64,000 nt of DNA, from contig WGLL01000005.1 of assembly GCA_016125585.1 (NCBI GenBank), forward strand, positions 62,001-126,000. The letters are read 5' to 3'. The position numbers and the translations under genes were made by a program. The DNA comes from Caulobacter sp. GTDB lineage: Bacteria > Pseudomonadota > Alphaproteobacteria > Caulobacterales > Caulobacteraceae. The notes beneath the pieces were generated by a model. It saw nothing but the letters and a program-made list of their open reading frames with translations. It was not told the DNA's origin and did not search any database. Positions 16,881 to 26,075 of this stretch are shown here, in pieces. Every line of letters begins with the position of its first letter. The stretch's first letter is position 1.

Positions 16881-16886
16881 TATAAT
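16881..16886 (+). promoter_or_regulatory. Possible -10 element for the ABC transporter operon
   Basis: A consensus TATAAT lies 62 bp upstream of the ABC ATPase start, in the 233-bp gap after the pirin gene. No convincing -35 box is visible at the right distance, so this is weak. The rest of the gap (16715-16947) shows only three loose AGGCTAC direct repeats. Confidence 0.3.
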
Positions 16887-16947
16887 CGCCCGCCACTTCG
16901 ATAAGCCCGCCTTCCCCTGGCCCGCCCAGCCGGTAGACTGCGGGCCG

Positions 16948-17614
<667 letters not shown>

Positions 17615-17625
<11 letters not shown>

Positions 17626-20173
17626 CGCCGCGCGGCCCAGCGTCGCCGCCCTGTCCTGGTTGATCCTCGGGGAGTGGCGATCGCAGCCGATGCGGGTGAT
17701 CACCGCCGCCCTGGCCATTGCCGTGGGGGTGGCGCTGGGTTTCGCCGTGCATCTGATCAACGCCTCGGCGCTGGACGAGTTTTCCCGCGCCATCAGCACG
17801 GTCAACGGCGACGCCGACCTGCAGGTGCAGGCCGTCTCCAACGCCGGCTTCGACGAGGCCCTCTATCCGCGCCTCGCCCGGGCGCCGGGCGTGGCGACGG
17901 CGAGCCCGGTGATCCAGCTGACCGGCGTCGTCGAGGGCCAAAGCGACGGCCTGACGCTGATTGGCCTGGACATCTTCAGGGCCGCCGCCGTGACCCCCAA
18001 TCTGCTCGGGCGGCCGACCGCCGCTGACGGGCAGGCCGGCTTTGGCGACGCCGGCGCGGTGTTCGACGAGAACGCTGTCTTCCTGTCGCCGGCCCTGATG
18101 GCGGGCCGCGCGCCCGGCCAGAAGATCAGCCTGTCCGCGGGTGGACGCACCACCCGGCTGACCATCGCCGGGAGCCTTCCCGGTGTCGCCGAGGGGCGGC
18201 GCATCGCGGTCATGGACATCGCCGCGGCCCAATGGCGGTTTGGCCAGATCGGGCGGCTGCAGCGGATCGACCTCAAGCTGGCCGAGGGCGCCGATCGGGA
18301 CCGGACCCGCGCCGCCGTCGCCGCCCTGCTGCCGGCCGAGGCCGAGCTGGTCACCCGCGAGAGCCAGACCCGGCGCAGCGACAGCCTGTCCCGCGCCTAT
18401 CGGGTCAATCTCAACATGCTGGCGCTCATGGCGCTGCTGACCGGCGGCTTTCTGGTCTTCTCGGCCCAGTCGCTGTCGGTGGCGCGGCGGCGGGCCCAGT
18501 TCGCCCTGCTGCGGGTGCTGGGCTCCAACCGCCGGGCGCTGATGAGCCAGGTGCTGATCGAGGGCGGCGTGGTCGGGGCGGTCGGGGCGGGGCTGGGACT
18601 GGGCCTTGGCCTGCTGCTGGCCGGCGCGGCCCTACGGCTGCTCGGCGGCGATCTGGGCGGCGGCTACTTCCAGGGCGGCCAGCCGGCCCTGGTCTTCGCC
18701 CCGGTGGCGGCGGGGGTCTTCTTCGTGCTCGGGCTCGGCTGCGCCCTGGTCGGCAGTCTCGCCCCGGCGGGGGAAGCCGCGCGGGCCCAGCCGGCCGTGG
18801 CGCTGAAGAACGCCGGCGACGCCGTAGACCCCTCGGCCCGGCCGCGCATCCTGCCGGCGCTGATCCTGTTGCTGCTGGGCGGCGCCTGCGCCTTCGCCCC
18901 GGCGATCGGCGGCCTGCCGCTGCTGGGCTATGTCTCCATGGCCCTGTTGCTGGCCGGCGGCGTGGCGGCCATGCCCTGGCTGGCGCGGGCGCTGCTGTCG
19001 CCGCTGCAGGCGCGCTCGATCCGCAGCCCGGCCGCCGAACTGGCGGTGCGGCGGCTGTGGGGCGCGCCGTCCCAGGCGGCGGTGGCCCTGTGCGGCATCG
19101 TCGCCTCGACCAGTCTGATGATCGCCATGGCGGTGATGGTTTCCAGCTTTCGCGGCTCGGTCGACGACTGGCTGGGCCAGGTGCTGCCCGACGACCTCTA
19201 CCTCCGCTACGAGGGCCCCTCGGAGGCCGGCGGCCTGGACCCCGCCGCCCAGGCCCGGCTGGCGGCGGTTCCCGGCGTGGCGGCGATCCATTTCACCCGG
19301 GCGCAACCTTTGAGGCTCAATCCGGACGCCCCGCCGGTCGCCCTGGTCGCCCAGCCGGTCACCCGCGACGACCCCGGCGCCCGCCTGCCGATGATCGGCA
19401 AGCCGCGACCGCCGCCGCCCGGCCTGACGCCGGTCTGGGTCTCGGAACCGGCCGCCTGGCTCAACCACCTCAAGGTCGGAGAGGTGATCCGCCTGCCGCT
19501 CAAGGGCGGGACCAAGGTCTTCGTCGCCGGCGTCTGGCGCGACTACGCCCGGCAGAACGGCGCCCTGGTGCTGACCAGCGAGGACTACACCCGCCTGACC
19601 GGCGACGCCCTGCGGGCCGAGGCCTCGGTCGATCTGGAGCCGGGCGCCGATCTCGACCAGGTCAGCGCCGGCCTCAAGGCCGCCCTGCCGCCCGAGCTGG
19701 CGGATCGCACCCGCTTCGCCCGGCCGGGTCAGATTCGCGGCATCGCCCTTGGCCTGTTCGACCGCAGTTTCGCCATTACCTATGTGCTGGAGCTGGTCGC
19801 CATTCTGGTCGGCCTGGCCGGGGTGGCGGCGACGGTCTCGGCCCAGACCCTGGCCAGGACCAAGGAGTTCGGCATGCTGCGCCACATCGGGGTGCGCAAG
19901 CGTCAGATCACCGCCATGCTGGCCATGGAAGGGGCGCTGCTGGGCGCGGTCGGGGTCGCCGCCGGCCTGACCCTGGGGCTGATCATGAGCCAGGTGCTGA
20001 TCCATGTGGTCAATCCCCAGTCCTTCCACTGGACCATGCAGACCCGCCTGCCCTGGGGCCTGTTCGCCATCGTCACCGCAGCCCTCATCGCGGCATCGGC
20101 GGGGACGGCCCTGCTGTCGGGTCGCCGCGCCCTGTCGGTCGATGCGGTCCGCGCCGTGCGGGAGGACTGGTGA
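17615..20173 (+). CDS. FtsX-like ABC transporter permease
   Basis: About 852 aa from ATG 17615; an earlier in-frame ATG at 17597 is also possible, and both overlap the ATPase gene. The layout is that of double-FtsX permeases: an N-terminal helix (VITAALAIAVGVALGFAVHL), a large periplasmic domain (MacB-PCD type), a membrane cluster around residues 270-460 including LMALLTGGFLVFSAQSLSV, a second periplasmic domain and three C-terminal helices. The TLARTKEFGMLRHIGVRKRQ segment is the typical cytoplasmic coupling region. The stop overlaps the next start (TGATG). Confidence 0.9.
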
Positions 20174-21252
20174 TGCGCAGGATCTTCCAGGCCCTGGGCG
20201 CCGCCGCCCTGCTGTTGCTGACCGCCGCCGCCGACACGGGCCGGATCGCGCCCGACTACGCGGTGGTCAAGCCCGGCGTCGCCATCGCCTTCCCCGCCGA
20301 CCACGGCGCCCATCCGGCCTTCCGCACCGAGTGGTGGTATGTCACCGGCTGGCTGGACAGCCCCGAGGGGCCGCTTGGCTTCCAGATGACCTTCTTCCGC
20401 ACCCGGCCCGATGTCGACCAGGCCAATCCCAGCGCCTTCGCGGCGCGGCAGGTATTGTTCGCCCACGCCGCCCTGTCCGATCCCGCGGTCGGCAGGCTGC
20501 TGCATGACCAGCGGGTGGCGCGGGAGGGCTTCGGCCTGGCGCAGGCCTCGACCACCGACGGCGACATCGTGCTCGACGACTGGAGCCTGCGGCGCGGCGC
20601 CGACAACCGCTGGCGCGGCAAGGCCGGGGGCAAGGACTTCGCCCTGGACCTGACGTTCACGCCGGGCCAGCCGCCGCTGCTGCAAGGGCAGGGGGGCTAC
20701 AGCCGCAAGGGGCCCCAGGCCGGGCAGGCCAGCCACTACTACAGCCTGCCGCAGATGGCGGTCAGCGGTTCGGTGCGGCGCGGCGGCAGGACGGTGAAGG
20801 TTTCGGGACAGGCTTGGCTGGACCGCGAATGGTCCTCGACCCTGCTCGACCCCCGGGCCGTGGGCTGGGACTGGGTCGGGTTGAACCTGACGGACGGCGG
20901 CGCCCTGATGGCCTTTCAGGTGCGGGATGCGGCCGGCCGGCCGCTCTGGGCCGGCGGCTCCCTGCGGACGGCGGAGGGCGCCCGCACGGTCTTCGCTCCC
21001 GGGGATGTCGCCTTCACCACCCGCCGAAGCTGGCGCTCGCCGCGCACCGGCGCGGTCTATCCGGTCGAGCGGGGGCTGGCGGTGCAGCTGCCGGGCGGGC
21101 CCCGCGCCTTTGTGCTCAAGCCCCTGTTCGACGATCAGGAACTGGACAGCCGCGCCGGCGGCGGGCCGGTCTACTGGGAAGGCGCGGTCAGCGGCGACGG
21201 CGCGCGAGGCTATCTCGAACTGACCGGCTACTTCGAAAAGCTGACGCTGTAG
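20173..21252 (+). CDS. AttH-like lipocalin-family protein (CrtC/AttH superfamily)
   Basis: 359 aa with an N-terminal signal sequence (ALGAAALLLLTAAADT). TEWWYVTGWL near residue 50 and WLDREWSS plus VGWDWVGLNL in the second half are signatures of the carotenoid 1,2-hydratase/AttH double-lipocalin family. Despite the CrtC label many databases attach, the coupling to an ABC ATPase and an FtsX-like permease (1-bp overlap) fits the AttH role in an exported or envelope system better than carotenoid hydration. No carotenoid synthesis gene is nearby. Confidence 0.87.
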   Translation: MRRIFQALGAAALLLLTAAADTGRIAPDYAVVKPGVAIAFPADHGAHPAFRTEWWYVTGWLDSPEGPLGFQMTFFRTRPDVDQANPSAFAARQVLFAHAALSDPAVGRLLHDQRVAREGFGLAQASTTDGDIVLDDWSLRRGADNRWRGKAGGKDFALDLTFTPGQPPLLQGQGGYSRKGPQAGQASHYYSLPQMAVSGSVRRGGRTVKVSGQAWLDREWSSTLLDPRAVGWDWVGLNLTDGGALMAFQVRDAAGRPLWAGGSLRTAEGARTVFAPGDVAFTTRRSWRSPRTGAVYPVERGLAVQLPGGPRAFVLKPLFDDQELDSRAGGGPVYWEGAVSGDGARGYLELTGYFEKLTL

Positions 21253-21269
21253 CTTGCCCGACGGAAATG

Positions 21270-22205
21270 TCAGGCACCGGCGATGGCCGGATCGGCGACC
21301 GGGTCGGCGATCCGGCCCGGTCGCAGGAACAGGCGGGTGATCTCCGGGTGGCTGTGCTGGATGGCGTCGCTCAGGCGGTTGGCGACATCCTCGATCTCGC
21401 CGCCCCGGAGGTCGTCGCGAAAATCGATCGTCACCCCGACCAGGATCTCGCGAGGGCCCAGATGCAGGCTGAGAATCTCCATCACCTCGACGACGGCTTC
21501 GTCCGTTTCCAGGATCCGCCGGATGTCGGCCACCACCTCGCCGCTCGCCGCCTCGCCGGTCAGCAGGCTGCGGGTTTCATTGGCCATGAACACGGCCACC
21601 GCCGTCAGCAGCAGGCCGATGGCGATCGAGGCCGCGCCGTCGGCCCAGCCCAGGCCGAGCACCGATCCGGTGACCCCCAGGAGTGCGAACACCAGGCCGG
21701 TCAGGGCCGCCCCGTCTTCCAGCAGTACGGCGAACAGGCTGGGATCCTTGCTCGCCCGGACCGTCGCCAGAAAGCGGCCGGTCGGGGTTCGCCGGCGATG
21801 TTCCCGCCAGGCGATCAGGAAGCTGCCGCCCTCGAACAGGATGGCGAGACCGAGCACCAGGAAGTTGATCCAGGCCCGGGTCAGGGGCTCGGGATCCTGA
21901 ACCTTGTGAATCCCCTCGTAGACCGAGAAGGCGCCGCCCAGGGCGAAGACCATCAGGGCGACCACGAAGGACCAGAAATAGAGCTCCATGCCGTGGCCGA
22001 AGGGGTGGCCCGGATCGGGCGGCTTGGCGGCGCGCTTGAGGCCGAGCAGCAGCAGGCCCTGGTTGCCGGTGTCGACAAGGGAGTGGATCGCCTCGGTCAG
22101 CATGGCCGAACTGCCGGTGAAGGCGAAGGCGGCGGCCTTGCTGACCGCGATGGCCAGGTTCCCGGCCGCCGCCGCGTAGATTGCGCCTCTGGACTCGCCC
22201 GCCAT
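21270..22205 (-). CDS. Cation diffusion facilitator (CDF) transporter
   Basis: 311 aa with about six transmembrane helices and a C-terminal cytoplasmic domain (ETDEAVVEVMEILSLHLGPR). The membrane metal-site motif of helix 2 appears as HSLVDTGNQ, and helix 5 shows LEDGAAL. DPGHPFGHG is the usual helix 2-3 loop. It exports divalent cations such as Zn, Mn or Fe by proton antiport; the metal is not predictable. It converges on the AttH operon, with only 17 bp between the stops. Confidence 0.9.
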   Translation of the reverse strand: MAGESRGAIYAAAAGNLAIAVSKAAAFAFTGSSAMLTEAIHSLVDTGNQGLLLLGLKRAAKPPDPGHPFGHGMELYFWSFVVALMVFALGGAFSVYEGIHKVQDPEPLTRAWINFLVLGLAILFEGGSFLIAWREHRRRTPTGRFLATVRASKDPSLFAVLLEDGAALTGLVFALLGVTGSVLGLGWADGAASIAIGLLLTAVAVFMANETRSLLTGEAASGEVVADIRRILETDEAVVEVMEILSLHLGPREILVGVTIDFRDDLRGGEIEDVANRLSDAIQHSHPEITRLFLRPGRIADPVADPAIAGA

Positions 22206-22244
22206 TCGACTGGAAAGCCGCGGGACCAGCGGCGGTTCCGCCGG

Positions 22245-22418
22245 TCAGCCGTCGTCGGCGCCGATGTCCTTCAACAGGCGCGCCGGCAGCCGTGTTCCCA
22301 GGCGCCTGCGGAGGAGGACTTTGTCGGCAGTGATGTCGTGAAGTCTGTCCCCGCGGGGACGACGGCGAAGTCTAGACAGCGCGGCCCGGAGCCACGCCTT
22401 GATGGTCTTGAATGTCAT
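22245..22418 (-). CDS. Possible small basic protein (57 aa)
   Basis: ATG 22418 to TGA 22245 in the otherwise empty 330-bp gap upstream of the CDF gene. The translation starts MTFKTIKAWLRAALSRLRRR and ends LLKDIGADDG. It is strongly basic and helical, and the LKDIG end is reminiscent of DUF1127-type small proteins, though the match is weak. An AAGG precedes the start. It would lie 39 bp upstream of the CDF start on the same strand. The remainder of the gap (22419-22536) shows no feature I can support. Confidence 0.35.
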   Translation of the reverse strand: MTFKTIKAWLRAALSRLRRRPRGDRLHDITADKVLLRRRLGTRLPARLLKDIGADDG

Positions 22419-22536
22419 TCCAACCTTGTTGCGATGTCAGGTGAGCGATTGCGTGGGGCATGGGTCACTCTCCTGTTCGCAGCGGTTGGCGGGCCCGGAG
22501 GCCCTAGAATACCGGTCTTCTAGCAGATGGCGCCGG

Positions 22537-23835
22537 TCAGCGCTTCAGCAAATCCGCCGGCAGGGCCGGCTCGGAAATCAGCCGCTCGAACGCCGTCCAG
22601 CGCCCGTCCTGATCGGGGGCGGCGGCCTCGACATAGTCCCGCGCCATGTCCTGGCCGAGGCCGTAGTTGATGACGTAGCTACGGTAGGTCTCGGCGAAGC
22701 TGATCGACTGTTCCGCCCGGGACCGGCTGATCAACTGGTACTTCTGGGCCAGGGCGATGGCGGTCTCGCGGTCGATCTCGCCGTCGAGATACATCTGGGC
22801 CACCGTCATCCGGGCGCCGGAGAGGTCGCGCATCGCCTCGGTCAGGGCCACCTGCCGCGCCGCCGTGGCCGGATCGAGACCGGCCAGGGGAAACAGTACG
22901 TCGCGCTCGAAGGCCAGCTTGTCCTCGCCCGGGAAGGCCAGGTCGACGCCGTAGTTGGCGGTGCCCTCGGCGATCAGCGACTGGGGGCTGTAGAGGGGAT
23001 AGACGGTGAACTCGACCCAACCCCGGCCCTTGGCCAGATTGCGCTCGAGCAGCATGTTCAGCACATGGTGGCCGGGATAGCCCTCATGGCAGCCCAGATC
23101 GATGGCCCGGCCGATGCGGGCCGGCTGGTCGGTGTTGACCTGGATCAGGCTGTTGGCCCCGCCCTTGTACCAGTTGTAGCCCGACCAGGGCTTTCCGGTG
23201 ACGAACTCCAGGGTGAAGGTCTCGTCGGCGGGCAGCTGGATATGCTGCGCCGTGCGCCGGCGGCATTCGGCGATGGCCGCACGCATCACCGGCTCGAGCC
23301 GGTCGGCGGGGATCACAAAGCCCTGGTTCAGGTCATCGATCCGCTTCCACAGGGGCCCCTCGCCGGGAACCAGGGTCTCGATGCGGGCCAGGACCGGATC
23401 ATAGGCGGTCAGGGGTTTCAGGTCCGGGCGGACGCCGAACAGGCCTTCGGCCTCGTCCGCGAACCTGAAGTGCTCGCCGAGCGCCATGGACAGGCGGGTG
23501 TCGGCCGCCCGGAGCTGGCCCGCCATGAAGGCGCGGCGGTGTTGCAGCATCGGATCCTTGCTGACCGGAAGGGCGGCCAGCCGGGCGCTGAGCTTGCGGG
23601 CGTCGGCGCGCAGGGTGGCCTGGTCGCGCGGGGCGGCCTTGGCCGCGGCGGCCCATTCGGGCGGACCGTAGTAGGCGTCGACATAGCCCTCCTCCCGCTC
23701 GCCGGCCTCAAGGGTCAGCTTGACGAAATCGACGGCGATGGCGTCGAGGCTGTCCGCCGGGGCCGGCTTGGGGGCCGTCCCGCAGGCCGCGAGAAGGGCG
23801 CAGGCGACGAGGGCGGCGGTCAGGCGTCGAAACAT
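22537..23835 (-). CDS. DUF885 family lipoprotein (putative metallopeptidase)
   Basis: 432 aa. The N-terminus is a lipoprotein signal (LVACALLAACG; lipobox LAAC), so it is anchored in the envelope. The zinc-binding signature HEGYPGHH lies near residue 250, with GTANYGVDLAFPG further on as the second conserved block, typical of DUF885 proteins that resemble M32/M61-like gluzincins. A protease or peptidase role is inferred. Its ATG is directly preceded by the T-tract of an intrinsic terminator (23836-23870). Confidence 0.85.
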   Translation of the reverse strand: MFRRLTAALVACALLAACGTAPKPAPADSLDAIAVDFVKLTLEAGEREEGYVDAYYGPPEWAAAAKAAPRDQATLRADARKLSARLAALPVSKDPMLQHRRAFMAGQLRAADTRLSMALGEHFRFADEAEGLFGVRPDLKPLTAYDPVLARIETLVPGEGPLWKRIDDLNQGFVIPADRLEPVMRAAIAECRRRTAQHIQLPADETFTLEFVTGKPWSGYNWYKGGANSLIQVNTDQPARIGRAIDLGCHEGYPGHHVLNMLLERNLAKGRGWVEFTVYPLYSPQSLIAEGTANYGVDLAFPGEDKLAFERDVLFPLAGLDPATAARQVALTEAMRDLSGARMTVAQMYLDGEIDRETAIALAQKYQLISRSRAEQSISFAETYRSYVINYGLGQDMARDYVEAAAPDQDGRWTAFERLISEPALPADLLKR

Positions 23836-23870
23836 GAAAAAACCCCGTGGAACATCTGTCCCACGGGGTT
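23836..23870 (-). terminator. Intrinsic terminator directly against the DUF885 start codon
   Basis: On the minus strand: AACCCCGTGG, loop, CCACGGGGTT, then a run of six T. The hairpin follows the small membrane protein gene ending at 23909. The T-run ends next to the ATG at 23835, so the structure also forms the 5' leader of the DUF885 gene. Confidence 0.8.
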
Positions 23871-23908
23871 TGGCATAGTCGTTCGGCCTTGTGTAGGCGC
23901 GCGCGGCC

Positions 23909-24238
23909 CTAGGGCGCCGGGCGCACCGTCATCAGGCTCTTCCACAGGCCGGCGCCGGTTTCGAGAATGGCCTTGCGGCTGGTCGGGTTGGCGAAGGCGG
24001 CGATCGCCGCCCCGGCGCCGATCAGGGCCAGGATGCTGAGGGCGGGCCGGGCCTTGACCTCGGCGACCGCGGTCTTGCCGGCGGCAGTCAGGCTGGTCCG
24101 GGCGTCCCGGGCCTTGTCGAGGACCATTTCGGTCTGATCGTCGCCCCAGACCTTCTCGATGAAGCTGGTGAAGGGCGATCCGCCGGTCGAGCCATTGGCG
24201 TGCTTGGGAAGGGTGAGCGGGGTTTCGGCGTTGGCCAT
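23909..24238 (-). CDS. Small hypothetical protein with one membrane segment
   Basis: 109 aa from ATG 24238, which has a strong AAGGAG ribosome-binding site 7 bp upstream. A charged, soluble N-terminal half (FIEKVWGDDQTEMVLDKA) precedes one hydrophobic segment (ALSILALIGAGAAIAAFA, about residues 72-89). The layout recalls small ElaB/DUF883-like ribosome- or membrane-associated proteins, but no specific family is recognised. It ends 39 bp before a strong terminator hairpin. Confidence 0.65.
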   Translation of the reverse strand: MANAETPLTLPKHANGSTGGSPFTSFIEKVWGDDQTEMVLDKARDARTSLTAAGKTAVAEVKARPALSILALIGAGAAIAAFANPTSRKAILETGAGLWKSLMTVRPAP

Positions 24239-24306
24239 GGGCTGGCTCCTTGGCATGAGAGGGACGATTGCCTCCTCAACGCCCGAGCAGCCGGGTCGAT
24301 CCGTTC

Positions 24307-24909
24307 TCAGGCCGGTTTCGCCAGCCCCCGCAGAATCGCCTCGAATGTCGCCCGCCGCAGCTCCGACGGATTGACCGCCGGCGACAGTTTGCCGGCCAGT
24401 TGCAGCACCAGTCCGCCATGCAGGGCCGCCCAGAGCATGTGGGCGACCAGCTCCGGATCGCCGTCGATCAGCCCGCCCTCGACCATGCCGCCGGCCTGGC
24501 CGACCATGATGTCCCGGGCCCGGCGACTGGCGGCGACCAGATCGGGATAGTCGGCCTCGTTCGGCTGCGAGAGGTCGAACATCAGGCGGTAGGCGTCGGA
24601 GTGACCCAGGGCGAACCGGGTATAGGCCCGGCCGACCGCCTCGGAGCGCTTGACCGGATCGCTCTCGGACTTGAAGGCCGCCTCCATGGCCTTGGCGAAG
24701 CGCTCGAAGCCGCTGGCCCGGACGGCGGCGAGGATGTCGTCCTTGTCCTTGAAGTAGCGGTAGGGGGTCATCGGGCTGACCCCGAGCTCGGTCGCCAGCT
24801 GGCGCATGGTCACCGCCTCGGGGCCATGTTCGGCGAACAGACGCTCGGCGGCCTGGCAGAGGCGGTCTCGGAATTCCTCGACCTGGGCGGGGGAAAGTGC
24901 GCGGGGCAT
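24307..24909 (-). CDS. TetR/AcrR family transcriptional regulator
   Basis: About 200 aa (start at ATG 24909; 24921 also possible). The N-terminal helix-turn-helix is canonical: LFAEHGPEAVTMRQLATELG, then VSPMTPYRYFKDKDDILAAV. The C-terminal half is the TetR ligand-binding domain (TetR_C_33-like). It is divergent from the DUF2855/carotenoid-oxygenase pair, and the intervening DNA contains two abutting palindromes, so it probably represses that operon and itself. Confidence 0.88.
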   Translation of the reverse strand: MPRALSPAQVEEFRDRLCQAAERLFAEHGPEAVTMRQLATELGVSPMTPYRYFKDKDDILAAVRASGFERFAKAMEAAFKSESDPVKRSEAVGRAYTRFALGHSDAYRLMFDLSQPNEADYPDLVAASRRARDIMVGQAGGMVEGGLIDGDPELVAHMLWAALHGGLVLQLAGKLSPAVNPSELRRATFEAILRGLAKPA

Positions 24910-24930
24910 GTCACAAGGCATTGAACGGGG

Positions 24931-24960
24931 TTGTCAGCCCCTAATAGCTTACATTATAAG
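24931..24960 (+). promoter_or_regulatory. Promoter of the DUF2855/carotenoid oxygenase operon
   Basis: -35 TTGTCA (24931-24936) with -10 TTATAA (24954-24959, 17-bp spacer) or TATAAG one base on. The -10 element lies inside the first TetR-type palindrome. The start codon follows at 24987. Confidence 0.5.
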
Positions 24961-24973
24961 TTTACGTCGTAAA
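24948..24973. promoter_or_regulatory. Twin palindromes, candidate TetR operator
   Basis: Two 13-bp inverted repeats abut: CTTACATTATAAG (24948-24960) and TTTACGTCGTAAA (24961-24973, perfect around a central T). They lie in the AT-rich divergent region between the TetR gene and its putative target. Confidence 0.6.
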
Positions 24974-24986
24974 TTAAAGGTGGCCG

Positions 24987-26048
24987 ATGACCCGCTGGGA
25001 CCTGCTGATCGACAAGAGCGACCTGACCCGCACACAGGTTGCGCCCTCACAGGCGCCGCAGGCCGCTGACCTGGCCGAGGGGCAGGTGCTGCTGGCGGTC
25101 GAGCGGTTCGCCGTCACGGCCAACAACGTCACCTACGGCGCCATGGGCGACGCCTTCGGCTACTGGAAGTTCTTCCCGGCGCCGGACGGGTTCGGCCGGG
25201 TCCCGGTCTGCGGCTTCGCCCGGGTCGAGGCTTCGCGGGCCGAGGGGATCGATCCGGGCCTGCGCCTGGTCGGCTACCTGCCGATGTCCAGCCACTTCGT
25301 CGCCGACCTCGTGCGCACACGGGGCGGGCTGGTCGATGCGGCGCCGCATCGCGCCCAGCTGCCGCCCACCTACAACCAGTATGCCGAAGCGCCCGACCCG
25401 GCGGCGAGTGATGATCACCGGGCGCTGCTGAGGCCGCTGTTCGGCACCAGCTGGTTGATCGACGACTTCCTGGAAGAGGCGGGCGACTTCGGGGCGAAGA
25501 CCGTGATCCTGACCAGCGCCTCCAGCAAGACCGCGCTGGGCCTGGCCTACCGGCTGCAACAGCGGGGCGTGGCCGTCGTCGGCCTGACCTCGCCCCGGAA
25601 CATCGCGTTCCTCAAGGGCCTGGGCTGGTTCGCCGCGGTCGCCGCTTATGACGAGATCGAAACCGTGGCCGTGGAAACGCCGGTGGTCATTGTCGACTTC
25701 GCGGGGGACGCCGATGTCGTCGGCCGGCTGCACCGCCGGTTCGGCGACGCCATCGCCCACAGCGCCATCGTCGGGGCCACCCACTGGGAAGCGCCGCCGG
25801 ACGGCGCGGCCCTGCCGGGACCGGCCCGGGCGCTGTTCTTCGCCCCGGACCAGATCCGCAAGCGGTTTGCCGAATGGGGCGCGGAAGACTTCGACCGCCG
25901 GTTCACCGCCAACCTGGCCGCCTTCATCGCCGCCAGTCCGTGGCTCAAGCTTCGCACCCTCAGCGGGGCGGACGGGGCGGTCCAGGCCTGGGATGAAACG
26001 GTGCACGGCCGGGCGGCGCCCGACACCGGGCTGATCGTCGAACTTTAG
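24987..26048 (+). CDS. DUF2855 family protein
   Basis: 353 aa. The N-terminal part resembles a GroES-like medium-chain dehydrogenase start (VLLAVERFAVTANNVTYGAMG), followed by a Rossmann-like centre (KTVILTSASSKTALGLAY, then GVAVVGLTSPRN), as expected for DUF2855. NAD(P) binding is plausible, but the family is biochemically undefined. It is the first gene of an operon with the carotenoid oxygenase gene 27 bp downstream, and is controlled by the adjacent TetR-type regulator. Confidence 0.83.
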   Translation: MTRWDLLIDKSDLTRTQVAPSQAPQAADLAEGQVLLAVERFAVTANNVTYGAMGDAFGYWKFFPAPDGFGRVPVCGFARVEASRAEGIDPGLRLVGYLPMSSHFVADLVRTRGGLVDAAPHRAQLPPTYNQYAEAPDPAASDDHRALLRPLFGTSWLIDDFLEEAGDFGAKTVILTSASSKTALGLAYRLQQRGVAVVGLTSPRNIAFLKGLGWFAAVAAYDEIETVAVETPVVIVDFAGDADVVGRLHRRFGDAIAHSAIVGATHWEAPPDGAALPGPARALFFAPDQIRKRFAEWGAEDFDRRFTANLAAFIAASPWLKLRTLSGADGAVQAWDETVHGRAAPDTGLIVEL

Positions 26049-26075
26049 AACAGCAACACTGACGGGAGAGCGACC

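Noticed and set aside
18232-20172. Open frame upstream of the AttH-like start
   Set aside because: It is an out-of-frame reading of the FtsX-like permease gene, rich in Arg/Gly/Pro; the real gene begins at ATG 20173.
20173-21252. Carotenoid 1,2-hydratase (CrtC)
   Set aside because: Although the family name includes CrtC, the gene is coupled to an ABC ATPase and permease and no carotenoid biosynthesis genes are nearby; an AttH-type role fits better.
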